Below are positions 1-7,058 of a stretch of DNA of 64,000 nt, one piece after another. The notes under the pieces were generated by a model. It had not been told where the DNA came from. It worked only from the letters and a program-made list of their open reading frames with translations, and did no database searches. Source of the stretch: Nitrospirota bacterium (GTDB lineage Bacteria > Nitrospirota > Nitrospiria > Nitrospirales > Nitrospiraceae); assembly GCA_030684575.1 (NCBI GenBank), contig JAUXVD010000012.1, forward strand, positions 62,001 through 126,000, written 5' to 3'. Every line of letters begins with the position of its first letter. Positions within the stretch are counted from its first letter, which is position 1. A program made the translations under genes and the position numbers.

Positions 1-152
1 AACTCCGGCGTCTTGCACAGCTCCAGCATCGAATGCTTCGCGCGAAGCGCACGGTATTCCGCCATATAACGGCCCGCCTGGCGCATGAACCAGACCGGCG
101 TACAATCAACCGGTTCGCGCCGGCACGCTTTGAGAAAACGATCATTCATCAT
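1..152 (-). CDS. hemE: Uroporphyrinogen decarboxylase HemE, N-terminal part (gene runs off the window edge)
   Basis: The first 50 codons on the minus strand read [18 protein letters not shown] and continue with [16 protein letters not shown], the N-terminal signature of uroporphyrinogen decarboxylase, whose arginines bind substrate carboxylates. The enzyme removes four acetate carboxyls from uroporphyrinogen III to give coproporphyrinogen III in cytoplasmic heme biosynthesis. Two ATGs are adjacent (150-152 and 147-149); family members usually start at MNDRF, so 149 is equally possible. No strong ribosome-binding site precedes either. The gene is divergent from the desaturase at 517, and the rest lies outside the window. 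Confidence 0.9.
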   Translation of the reverse strand, partial: MMNDRFLKACRREPVDCTPVWFMRQAGRYMAEYRALRAKHSMLELCKTPE

Positions 153-516
153 TTCTGCATTCTAGAGACGAGGGGGCGAGGGTGTCAATTCGCAATGGAA
201 CGAGTGCCGTGGCACGAGGTCGTCCTGACATCGCGTCTGCATAAACAGTAGACAACCCCTCTGATTTCTATAGAATACAAGGGAAGGTTCATGCTGCCGC
301 TGACGTCCTGTTTCACTTTTCAAACGGTTCTGTGTATAATGACTCGTTCTTGCACCGCTGGAGTCCCAAAGTCGTAGTCTTTGCACTCTAGTATCTGCGG
401 CCTGCCTAACGAGTTATATTCACACGCGCCGCGATCTCACTCAGCCTTACCGGGGCAATCTGTGCCTTGCACCACGTCCCAGTAACGCATCGCCCCCTGA
501 TCTTGGAGGTAAGCGA
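153..516. other. Divergent intergenic region between hemE and the desaturase
   Basis: No credible coding region was found in these 364 bases. A TATAAT hexamer at 335-340 could be a -10 element for the rightward desaturase gene, but the sequence about 17 bases upstream (TTCACT) is a poor -35. GGAGG lies just before the ATG at 517. Promoters for both divergent genes must lie here, but only the -10 is recognisable. Confidence 0.35.
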
Positions 517-1491
517 ATGTCAGATGTATCCGTCCTACAGACAACGAAAGCCCAGAACCTCAAGCTCACGGTACTCCGTTGGTTCGATTCCTGGGCCGGC
601 ATTGAGAATATGAAGGTCGAAGGCCCTCCAAAAATGGACTGGATCCGTTGCATCCCGCTCATCGCCGTCCATGTGATGTGTCTCGGAATTATCTGGGTAG
701 GATGGAGCTGGACAGCCGTTGCTGTGGCGACGGCCTTTTATTTTGTGCGCATGTTCGCCATCACCGGCTGGTACCACCGTTACTTTTCGCACCGAACCTT
801 CAAGACGTCACGCGCCTGCCAATTTGCCTTCGCGGTCCTGGGAGGCTCCTGCGCCCAGCGCGGTCCGCTCTGGTGGGCCGGGCACCATCGCCATCACCAC
901 ATCGCATCAGATACACCGGATGACGTCCACTCCCCTCTGCACGGAGGATTTCTCTGGTCACATATGGGCTGGTTCACTTCACAGACGCACTTTGCCCCTC
1001 GGTTGAAGAACATTGCAGACTTCGCGAAGTTCCCCGAGCTCCGCTTCCTGGATCGATTCGATATCCTCGTGCCCACCCTCGCCGGGTTCGGCATGTTCGG
1101 ACTGGGGATGCTGCTCGAAGCCTATGCCCCAGGCCTCGGCACGAATGGCCCCCAGATGTTGATCTGGGGCTTCTTCGTCTCAACCGTTGTGCTCATCCAC
1201 GGCACCTGCACCATCAACTCCCTTTCTCATGTCTACGGCTCTCAGCGATACGAAACGGGAGACACCAGCCGCAACAATTTCATTCTTGCGCTGATCACCA
1301 TGGGGGAAGGCTGGCACAACAATCACCACTACTATCCGGCATCCACCCGCCAAGGATTTTATTGGTGGGAAGTCGATATGACCTACTACTGCCTCAAGCT
1401 GATGGAACGGCTCGGGCTGGTGTGGGACATCAAGGATGTGCCGATCTACGTGCGTGAAGGCAAGAGCAAGCAGGACGCCATCGCGGTATAA
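517..1491 (+). CDS. Acyl-CoA/acyl-lipid delta-9 fatty acid desaturase, membrane di-iron
   Basis: A 324-residue membrane desaturase. All three histidine boxes of the stearoyl-CoA-desaturase family are present: HRYFSH at about 87-92, WAGHHRHHH at about 121-128 and HNNHH at about 267-271. These eight-plus histidines hold the di-iron centre that inserts a cis double bond into a fatty acyl chain using O2 and an electron donor. Hydrophobic segments lie around 44-80 and 180-230. GGAGG sits about 8 bases before the ATG, fixing the start. It stands alone, divergent from hemE and convergent with the gene at 1535, and probably adjusts membrane fluidity. The family is clear; the exact substrate (acyl-CoA, lipid or ACP) is not visible. 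Confidence 0.92.
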   Translation: MSDVSVLQTTKAQNLKLTVLRWFDSWAGIENMKVEGPPKMDWIRCIPLIAVHVMCLGIIWVGWSWTAVAVATAFYFVRMFAITGWYHRYFSHRTFKTSRACQFAFAVLGGSCAQRGPLWWAGHHRHHHIASDTPDDVHSPLHGGFLWSHMGWFTSQTHFAPRLKNIADFAKFPELRFLDRFDILVPTLAGFGMFGLGMLLEAYAPGLGTNGPQMLIWGFFVSTVVLIHGTCTINSLSHVYGSQRYETGDTSRNNFILALITMGEGWHNNHHYYPASTRQGFYWWEVDMTYYCLKLMERLGLVWDIKDVPIYVREGKSKQDAIAV

Positions 1492-1534
1492 CGTGCGAAC
1501 CGCCGCTTGTGACTCGTTACAAACGGCGGTTCCT

Positions 1535-2002
1535 CTACACCCACTCCGTCGACTCTCGAGAGGGGCCTTCAGTCACCCGCCCAACGAGCGCTGCACGAAT
1601 CTCTCGGCTCACCTGATCGATGTCCCCAAGATCCGAGGCCGCAACGATCCAGGCCTCTGCCGGTTCAAGTTCAATTCGGTAATGGTTCTTCCTCGCCGAA
1701 AACCATTCGATGTAGGGATGCGGCACGAGGTTCGGGTGGGGGTCGAACGAGATCAGATTCACCGTTCCGATTTGTGGATTTTCCATGTCCCCGATGATCT
1801 GCCCGGCAAGATCCTCGTCTTCAAACCGGGAATTCCGAAACTGAATGACCTGCCCCGCGATATCGGGTTTAAAATTTCCACGCAAATACACATCGACTGG
1901 ACCGATCACGGCAAACAAGATCCGCCCCACGATCGTTCCCTCGACGCGATTGTCCAGAAACCCTTCCTGCACCCAGCGCCCATTGCCAAATTTTTGTGAC
2001 AT
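1535..2002 (-). CDS. Conserved hypothetical protein, 155 aa
   Basis: I do not recognise a named family. The frame is open much further upstream, but that part overlaps the EamA transporter; GGAGGAGT 6-12 bases before the ATG at 2002 (MSQKFGNGRWVQEGF) marks the true start. The protein is soluble, has no signal peptide or membrane segment, and is rich in aromatic and acidic residues (FDPHPNLVPHPYIEWF). It lies 17 bases downstream of the stop of the EamA gene, so the two are probably co-transcribed. Function unknown. Confidence 0.75.
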   Translation of the reverse strand: MSQKFGNGRWVQEGFLDNRVEGTIVGRILFAVIGPVDVYLRGNFKPDIAGQVIQFRNSRFEDEDLAGQIIGDMENPQIGTVNLISFDPHPNLVPHPYIEWFSARKNHYRIELEPAEAWIVAASDLGDIDQVSREIRAALVGRVTEGPSRESTEWV

Positions 2003-2019
2003 CCGACTCCTCCGATATA

Positions 2020-2889
2020 CTAGACCGGCTGGACTGAGGCAGCGCCGGGCAATGGCGCTTTCGATCCGCTGCCAAGCGAGCCCACCACTACCGCGACTAA
2101 AATGAGGCCGCTGCCGATCCATCCTTGTAGATCCAACGTTTCCCCCAGAAAATACCAGGAGAGCCAGGCCGCATAGGCCGGCTCCGAGGCAAAGATCAAC
2201 GCCACCTGTTGTGCCGGAAGAATCCGCTGCGCCCACATCTGAACCGCGAAGGCCCCGGTCGCAAGACCCCCGGTCACCCCAAGCCCGAGCAACAACAACG
2301 CGGTCGGTGCAAAGGCCTGAGCCGGCGCCTGCTCTATCAGCATAGTGGGGAGTAACAGGACGACCATGGCCATCATCTGCCAGGCAAAGAGGGACGGTGC
2401 ATCGACTTCGCGGGTAAACCGCTCGAGGCAGGCGATATGCGCAGCAAACGCGAACGCACAGCCAAGCGTCATGAGGTCGCCAAGATTTCCGGATGCGCTG
2501 GGCTTCACCAGCAGCCAAAGCCCCACCGTCGCGACTCCGGTGGCCAATAAGACGCGCCAGTCGAATCGGCGAAGAATCAAGGGCACAATCACGACATACA
2601 GCGCCGTAATAAAGGCAGAGTTCGATGAGGTGGTATAGTGAATCCCGACCGTTTGCAGGACATAGCCGAGAAAGAGCCAGCCTGTGGCGATCGCACCGGC
2701 CCGCAACACCGCCGGGTCACGGTGCAGGCGAAGTCTCCACAGCAGAAACCCGCCCCCGACCAGCAACGCCCCAAGCAGGAATCGCAGAAACAAAAACGAC
2801 AACGGTGGAATCTGCTCCAACACCGCTTTGGTCGCAGGAAACGTCGCGCCCCAAATGAACGTTGTCAGAAGGAGTGCGAATCGTGGCAT
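2020..2889 (-). CDS. EamA/DMT-family inner-membrane exporter
   Basis: A 289-residue, almost wholly hydrophobic protein with about ten membrane segments, starting MPRFALLLTTFIWGATFP, typical of the drug/metabolite transporter (EamA, RhaT-like) family. The internal repeat is visible: the first half has FIWGATFPATKAVL and the second half AYAAWLSWYFLGETLDLQGW, the conserved TM9-loop motif with GE. Such proteins export amino acids, nucleobases or other metabolites; the substrate cannot be read here. It is the first gene of a probable two-gene unit with the hypothetical at 1535-2002. Confidence 0.88.
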   Translation of the reverse strand: MPRFALLLTTFIWGATFPATKAVLEQIPPLSFLFLRFLLGALLVGGGFLLWRLRLHRDPAVLRAGAIATGWLFLGYVLQTVGIHYTTSSNSAFITALYVVIVPLILRRFDWRVLLATGVATVGLWLLVKPSASGNLGDLMTLGCAFAFAAHIACLERFTREVDAPSLFAWQMMAMVVLLLPTMLIEQAPAQAFAPTALLLLGLGVTGGLATGAFAVQMWAQRILPAQQVALIFASEPAYAAWLSWYFLGETLDLQGWIGSGLILVAVVVGSLGSGSKAPLPGAASVQPV

Positions 2890-2929
2890 CAGATCGTGTG
2901 ATGGGTGAACAGTGATGAGTGATGGGCCG

Positions 2930-3072
2930 AAGCGTCCCCTCAGGGGCGCACGGTGCGACGAATAAGGAGCACCAAGTCCGTGCGCGCCGCCGAGTGGTGA
3001 GGCGGCCGGGTCCCCGGTGAAGATCTGAACGATGCAAGAACGACGCTGGCAGACTTTTTCAGCATCCCGCTA
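2930..3072. repeat. Family-1 palindromic repeat, degenerate/interrupted copy
   Basis: The right half (about 3024-3072) matches other family-1 copies: CGACGCTGG, then ACTTTTTCAGCATCC and CTA. The apex element is recognisable at about 2931-2949 (CCCCTCAGGGG). Between apex and right arm are about 70 unrelated bases, and the left outer arm is absent, so this copy is damaged. Its last three bases form the stop codon of the minus-strand gene at 3070. Confidence 0.7.
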
Positions 3073-3279
3073 CGCTTTGCACAGGACGCAGCGCCGCTGA
3101 TCCGTCGTCCCAGCCTGCTCCATCGCCGCGAGCGCTCGCTCCTTGTCAGGATAGTCGAACCAGCCGCCTTCCCAGAAATCGCTGGAGGAGCCGATCGTCG
3201 ACGAGGGCACTTCGGCACAACGATCCTTGTGGAGCGTAACCCGATCAATTGAGCGGGCGATGTGAATCCAATAGATCAT
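3070..3279 (-). CDS. Small hypothetical protein, 69 aa, ending in a CxxC
   Basis: A short protein starting MIYWIHIARS, with HKDRCAEVPSS and a C-terminal CVLCKA. The cysteine pair plus an earlier cysteine could bind a metal or form a disulfide, but this is not shown. No signal peptide is present. The Shine-Dalgarno is weak. Its TAG stop is formed by the terminal CTA of the adjacent repeat, so the original C-terminus may have differed. I do not recognise the family; protein-like composition makes it plausible. Confidence 0.5.
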   Translation of the reverse strand: MIYWIHIARSIDRVTLHKDRCAEVPSSTIGSSSDFWEGGWFDYPDKERALAAMEQAGTTDQRRCVLCKA

Positions 3280-3408
3280 AGGAACAGCCCTTCACAGACA
3301 GACCGAGACGCGGCCCTTGGGTTACGACTCTGGGCTCGTCCGCGCTCACGACCTGCGATCAGATTCCACTTCGATCGACGAGGGAGTCTCGTCGACGATT
3401 GAGACAAC

Positions 3409-3585
3409 TTACGGCAGGAGCTGCCACTCATCTTTCTCAATGAAGACCTTGACGCCGGTCTCGAGTTTCTTGATATCGTCCTTATCGAAGAGCCTCATGT
3501 AGCGCTCGATCCGATCCTCGTCATCGATCCGCTCTTCTTGCATCATTCCACTGGTACTCTTGTATTTCCGAATCAACAGGGGCAT
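3409..3585 (-). CDS. Small conserved-looking protein, 58 aa
   Basis: Found by direct reading: ATG at 3583-3585 preceded by GAGGAGG, then MPLLIRKYKSTSGMMQEERI, an acidic middle (DDEDRIERYMRLFDKDD) and the end EKDEWQLLP before TAA. The strong ribosome-binding site and coherent charged, helix-forming sequence support a real gene. It is cytosolic with no membrane segment. It lies 129 bases upstream of the gene at 3070-3279 on the same strand and may share a transcript. Function unknown. Confidence 0.72.
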   Translation of the reverse strand: MPLLIRKYKSTSGMMQEERIDDEDRIERYMRLFDKDDIKKLETGVKVFIEKDEWQLLP

Positions 3586-3713
3586 CGAAATCCTCCTCGT
3601 AAGCCACTAGAAGTCACCTCAACAAGGTGTGTACAATAAGGTAAAGTTCACGGGCCGGTCAAGAGCGGATTCGCACTCTGCCCCGGTAAAATCCAGCATG
3701 AAGGATACGCACG

Positions 3714-4022
3714 ATGCCGATCTACGAATATCGTTGTGGAAAATGCGAAAAGCAGTTCGACGCGACCCAATCCGTCCATGTCAGACCAGAAGACACGATC
3801 TGCCCGCACTGTCAGGCCCAGGAGGCGACACGCTTGATCTCCGCCAGCACGACAGTGGTGAAAGGGACTCACAAAACCGGCTTTGCTGAACAAAAAGCCT
3901 ACAACATGCTGGACGAGCGGATGGATAATTTCTCCAAGCTTCCACCACTGATGGGGAGGCGTGCCGCCCCCGAGGCTGGCGCACCACCCGACCCCGCAAG
4001 CGGCGGCATCACGGAGAACTGA
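3714..4022 (+). CDS. FmdB-family zinc-ribbon protein
   Basis: 102 residues starting MPIYEYRCGKCEKQFD, with a second pair CPHC at about 34-37. This CxxC...CxxC zinc ribbon with the MPIYEY start defines the FmdB family of putative regulatory or nucleic-acid-binding proteins. The C-terminal half (about 60-102) is low-complexity, rich in proline, glycine and alanine, as is common in this family. It is followed 68 bases later by the PstS-like gene. The biochemical role of the family is poorly known; named members lie near formamidase or amidase genes. Confidence 0.85.
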   Translation: MPIYEYRCGKCEKQFDATQSVHVRPEDTICPHCQAQEATRLISASTTVVKGTHKTGFAEQKAYNMLDERMDNFSKLPPLMGRRAAPEAGAPPDPASGGITEN

Positions 4023-4090
4023 ACCGTGGGTCGGCATGTGAACGCACAGCATCCCCGCCCCAATATCCACCCCAACGCTATGGAGATCTC

Positions 4091-4912
4091 ATGATTGCGA
4101 GACAGATCCTCTCGCTAGGCCTCGGCTTGCTATTCAGCTGGGGGACGGCGCAGGTCGCCCTTGCAGAGGTCGCCGGCAATCTCATTATCGCCGGCAACGG
4201 ACCTGAGGTCACGACGCTGGAGTCCCTCGCCCGCGCATTTGAAAAAGCCAACCCACGCGCCTATCTCGATGTCGTCTGGGACGGCAACTCGAAACCGGTT
4301 GAGATGGTCAAATCGGGCCAGGCCCATATCGCCGTGACCGGAACTGAAACGCCGGATCTCTCGGCCACCGTCATCGCCTGGGATGGAATCGGCATACTCG
4401 TGCACCTCTCCAATGTGACAAAAGATGTGACGAAGCAGCATGTCGCCGACATTTTCTCCGGCAAGATCACGATGTGGTCTGAATTAGGCGGTCTCGACAC
4501 GAAAATACTGGTCATCGACCGGCCTCGCAATCAAAACATCCGCGATGCGTTTGAGGATCAGCTTGGCGTGACCGGAAAGATCACTGGTAGCGCCAAAGTC
4601 ATCGGCTCCGATGAGCAGGTCGTCAAAACCGTCGTAGGAACATTACCCCCACTGTCTGCCATCACCTATCTCTCGTTAAGTCAGGCCCTGCCTGCCGTCT
4701 CAGGCGGCGTCGCCGTCAAACTCCTGCCCATCGACAAGATCGAGCCGGAAGTCCCCACCGTGAAAGACGGACGTTATCCCTTCCGACGCCCGCTCCTCCT
4801 CCTGTCCAAGAAGGAACCGAACCCCCTGGCTGAGGCCTTCACGCAGTTCGTACTGTCCCAAGCCGGTCAAGAACTCATGGCCGACACATACATTCCGCTC
4901 AAAGAGAAATAG
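4091..4912 (+). CDS. PstS-like periplasmic substrate-binding protein
   Basis: 273 residues with a signal peptide (cut probably after AQVALA, about residue 25), then a PBP-like fold: LIIAGNGPEVTTLESLARAF, the ligand-cradle segment VWDGNSKPVEMVKSG, the hinge segment VADIFSGKITMWSEL typical of phosphate-type binding proteins, and the end ELMADTYIPLKEK. By homology it would bind phosphate or a related oxyanion in the periplasm. No pstC, pstA or pstB lies nearby, so it is an orphan and may be a sensor or redundant binding protein. A secreted IPT/TIG protein follows after 32 bases, probably in the same transcript. Confidence 0.82.
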   Translation: MIARQILSLGLGLLFSWGTAQVALAEVAGNLIIAGNGPEVTTLESLARAFEKANPRAYLDVVWDGNSKPVEMVKSGQAHIAVTGTETPDLSATVIAWDGIGILVHLSNVTKDVTKQHVADIFSGKITMWSELGGLDTKILVIDRPRNQNIRDAFEDQLGVTGKITGSAKVIGSDEQVVKTVVGTLPPLSAITYLSLSQALPAVSGGVAVKLLPIDKIEPEVPTVKDGRYPFRRPLLLLSKKEPNPLAEAFTQFVLSQAGQELMADTYIPLKEK

Positions 4913-4944
4913 TCCCAACCCGTCGTTTATTGAAGGAGGCACCT

Positions 4945-5403
4945 ATGCACATGTGGCGATCATCGATCTTCATGGTACTGGGGCTCATCGGAAGTATAAG
5001 CTCACCGCTTCCTCTCTCCTATGCGGAAGAGCCGGGATCCATGGTGGACGGCGCGGGATTCACCCTCTACGGGACCGAATCGATCAAGGGGTCCGATGCT
5101 GCAAAGGTCGAACGGGACCCCGTCTGCGACCGGAGCAAGCGGCCAAAAATATTCAAGGTCGAACCGGATGAAGCCAAACCTGGCCAGAAAGTCACGATCA
5201 AAGGCGAGAATTTCGGGGCCAAAGAATGTTTCCACGGGGTGGCCTTCAGCGCGGCAGGGCCTGCCAAAATCGACTATACCTTCGTCAGCGAAACGACCAT
5301 CGAAGCGACCGTTCCTGACGTCCGGGCCGGCATGTCGTTCATCGACGTGGTCGCCGGTGGCGGCAACGCCAGGTCAAAGGGCTTTTTAGTCCAGGCCAAG
5401 TAA
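4945..5403 (+). CDS. Secreted IPT/TIG-domain protein
   Basis: The frame is open from a TTG at 4930, but GGAGG lies directly before the ATG at 4945 (MHMWRSSIFMV), which is taken as the start. A signal peptide (to about ..SYAEE) is followed by a short linker and one Ig-like IPT/TIG domain: PKIFKVEPDEAKPGQKVTI, then GENFG and a C-terminal strand FIDVVAGGGNARSKGF. Such domains give structural or binding modules in exported proteins. It lies 32 bases after the PstS-like gene. A strong hairpin follows. No enzymatic motif is visible. Confidence 0.8.
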   Translation: MHMWRSSIFMVLGLIGSISSPLPLSYAEEPGSMVDGAGFTLYGTESIKGSDAAKVERDPVCDRSKRPKIFKVEPDEAKPGQKVTIKGENFGAKECFHGVAFSAAGPAKIDYTFVSETTIEATVPDVRAGMSFIDVVAGGGNARSKGFLVQAK

Positions 5404-5423
5404 CCGGAAGCCGGCAATCTCCT

Positions 5424-5454
5424 CACGAGGCGCGGCACAATGCCGTGCCTCGTG
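5424..5454. terminator. Hairpin after the IPT/TIG gene, probable terminator
   Basis: A 14-bp stem with one mismatch (CACGAGGCGCGGCA / TGCCGTGCCTCGTG) around a 3-base loop begins 21 bases after the stop at 5403. There is no U-tract, so it is a hairpin consistent with transcript end or 3' protection rather than a canonical intrinsic terminator. Confidence 0.6.
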
Positions 5455-5584
5455 TCCCCTCGATCAAGCCCATTTCAGCCTTCGTTCTCTCGACAAGACT
5501 CTTGATCTTATGCTAGCTTACGCGCTCATTTTCGCCTGAGAACTCTCGCGGATTCGCGCGCGATCTGAGGAGACGGGGACTGGT

Positions 5585-7003
5585 ATGTTCAAGAAGATTT
5601 TGGTGGCCAATCGCGGCGAAATCGCCATGCGGATTATTCGCGCCTGCCGCGAATTGAACATCGCCACCGCCGCCATTTACTCCGAAGCTGATTCGACCGG
5701 GATCTACGTCAAAAAAGCGGACGAGGCCTACATGGTCGGCCCGGGACCGGTCAAAGGCTTCCTGGATAGCCAACAAATCGTCAGTCTGGCCCTACGGATC
5801 GGCGCCGACGCCATCCATCCAGGCTACGGATTTCTCTCGGAAAACTCGAAGTTTGCGCAACTGTGCCAAACCTCCGGCATTACCTTCATCGGCCCATCGC
5901 CGCAAGCCATCGACTTAATGGGGAGTAAGGTCAACGCCCGCGATCTCGCCAAGCGAGTGGGCGTTCCCATCGTCCCCGGTACCGAAGGCGGCGTCACCGA
6001 CGTAAACGAGGCCTTGGCCTTTGCGAAAGCTACGGGGTATCCCGTCATCATTAAAGCCAGCGCAGGCGGAGGGGGACGCGGCCTCCGGGTGGTCCGGTCC
6101 GACGCCGAACTCCGTGAAAACATGGCGGTGGCGTCTCGGGAAGCACAAGCGTCGTTCGGCGATGGCAGCGTCTTCCTCGAAAAGTATATCGAACGGCCGC
6201 ATCACATCGAATTTCAAATCCTGGCCGACAAACACGGCAACATGATCCACCTGGGCGAGCGCGATTGCTCGATCCAACGCCGGCATCAAAAGCTCATCGA
6301 AATTGCCCCCTCGTTGATCCTGACGCCGAAGCTACGAGCCGAAATGGGTGACGCGGCCATCACGATCGCCAAGGCGGTCGATTATGACAATGCCGGCACA
6401 GTCGAGTTCCTGCTCGACCAGGACGGCCATTATTACTTCATGGAGATGAACCCTCGCCTCCAAGTCGAGCATACGGTGACCGAACAGATCACCGCGATCG
6501 ACATCGTGCGTAATCAAATTGCCATTGCGGCCGGTAATCCGCTTCGCATCACGCAAAATGAAGTCACGCTTCAAGGCCATTCCATCCAATGCCGCATCAA
6601 CGCCGAAGACCCCAAGAACAACTTTATGCCTTGCACGGGCACCATCACCGCCTATCTCTCGCCGGGCGGGATCGGGGTCCGCATCGACGGAGCGGTCTAC
6701 AACGGCTATTCAATACCGCCCTACTACGACGCCCTCTTGGCCAAACTCACCGTCCGTGGCCGTACCTGGGAAGAAACCGTCAGCCGCATGAGACGATCGC
6801 TCGAAGAATATGTTCTGCGCGGGGTGAAGACGACGATCCCCTTTATGAAGGAGATCATGCAGGAAGAGGATTTCATGGCAGGGCGTTTCGACACCTCCTA
6901 CCTGGAAACGCATCCTGCCCTGTTCAATTACGACGAGTTCGAGCAGCCGGAGGATCTGGTGCTGGCGCTCTCCGCTGCCATCGCCGCCTACGAAGGGCTG
7001 TGA
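5585..7003 (+). CDS. pycA: Pyruvate carboxylase subunit A (biotin carboxylase subunit)
   Basis: 472 residues with the biotin carboxylase layout: MFKKILVANRGEIAMRIIRA at the N-terminus, the ATP-grasp glycine loop KASAGGGGRGLRVV at about 157-170, and MEMNPRLQVEHTVTE at about 286-300. It carboxylates the biotin carried by its partner using ATP and bicarbonate. The next gene, 55 bases downstream, encodes the carboxyltransferase with a biotinyl domain, so this is the A subunit of a two-subunit pyruvate carboxylase rather than AccC of acetyl-CoA carboxylase, although the sequences are closely alike. It makes oxaloacetate from pyruvate, an anaplerotic step used in the reductive TCA cycle of Nitrospira. 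Confidence 0.9.
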   Translation: MFKKILVANRGEIAMRIIRACRELNIATAAIYSEADSTGIYVKKADEAYMVGPGPVKGFLDSQQIVSLALRIGADAIHPGYGFLSENSKFAQLCQTSGITFIGPSPQAIDLMGSKVNARDLAKRVGVPIVPGTEGGVTDVNEALAFAKATGYPVIIKASAGGGGRGLRVVRSDAELRENMAVASREAQASFGDGSVFLEKYIERPHHIEFQILADKHGNMIHLGERDCSIQRRHQKLIEIAPSLILTPKLRAEMGDAAITIAKAVDYDNAGTVEFLLDQDGHYYFMEMNPRLQVEHTVTEQITAIDIVRNQIAIAAGNPLRITQNEVTLQGHSIQCRINAEDPKNNFMPCTGTITAYLSPGGIGVRIDGAVYNGYSIPPYYDALLAKLTVRGRTWEETVSRMRRSLEEYVLRGVKTTIPFMKEIMQEEDFMAGRFDTSYLETHPALFNYDEFEQPEDLVLALSAAIAAYEGL

Positions 7004-7058
7004 CCACACAGCCGCCGATCAACCACCGATAACGAGTTAACCGGCAGACTAGAACATC

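Noticed and set aside
719-1006. Overlapping plus- and minus-strand frames inside the desaturase and other long genes
   Set aside because: Shadows of the real frames, with no independent start signals or composition.
1535-2518. 327-codon minus-strand frame including the hypothetical gene
   Set aside because: The first half overlaps the EamA transporter in another frame; the ribosome-binding site marks 2002 as the start.
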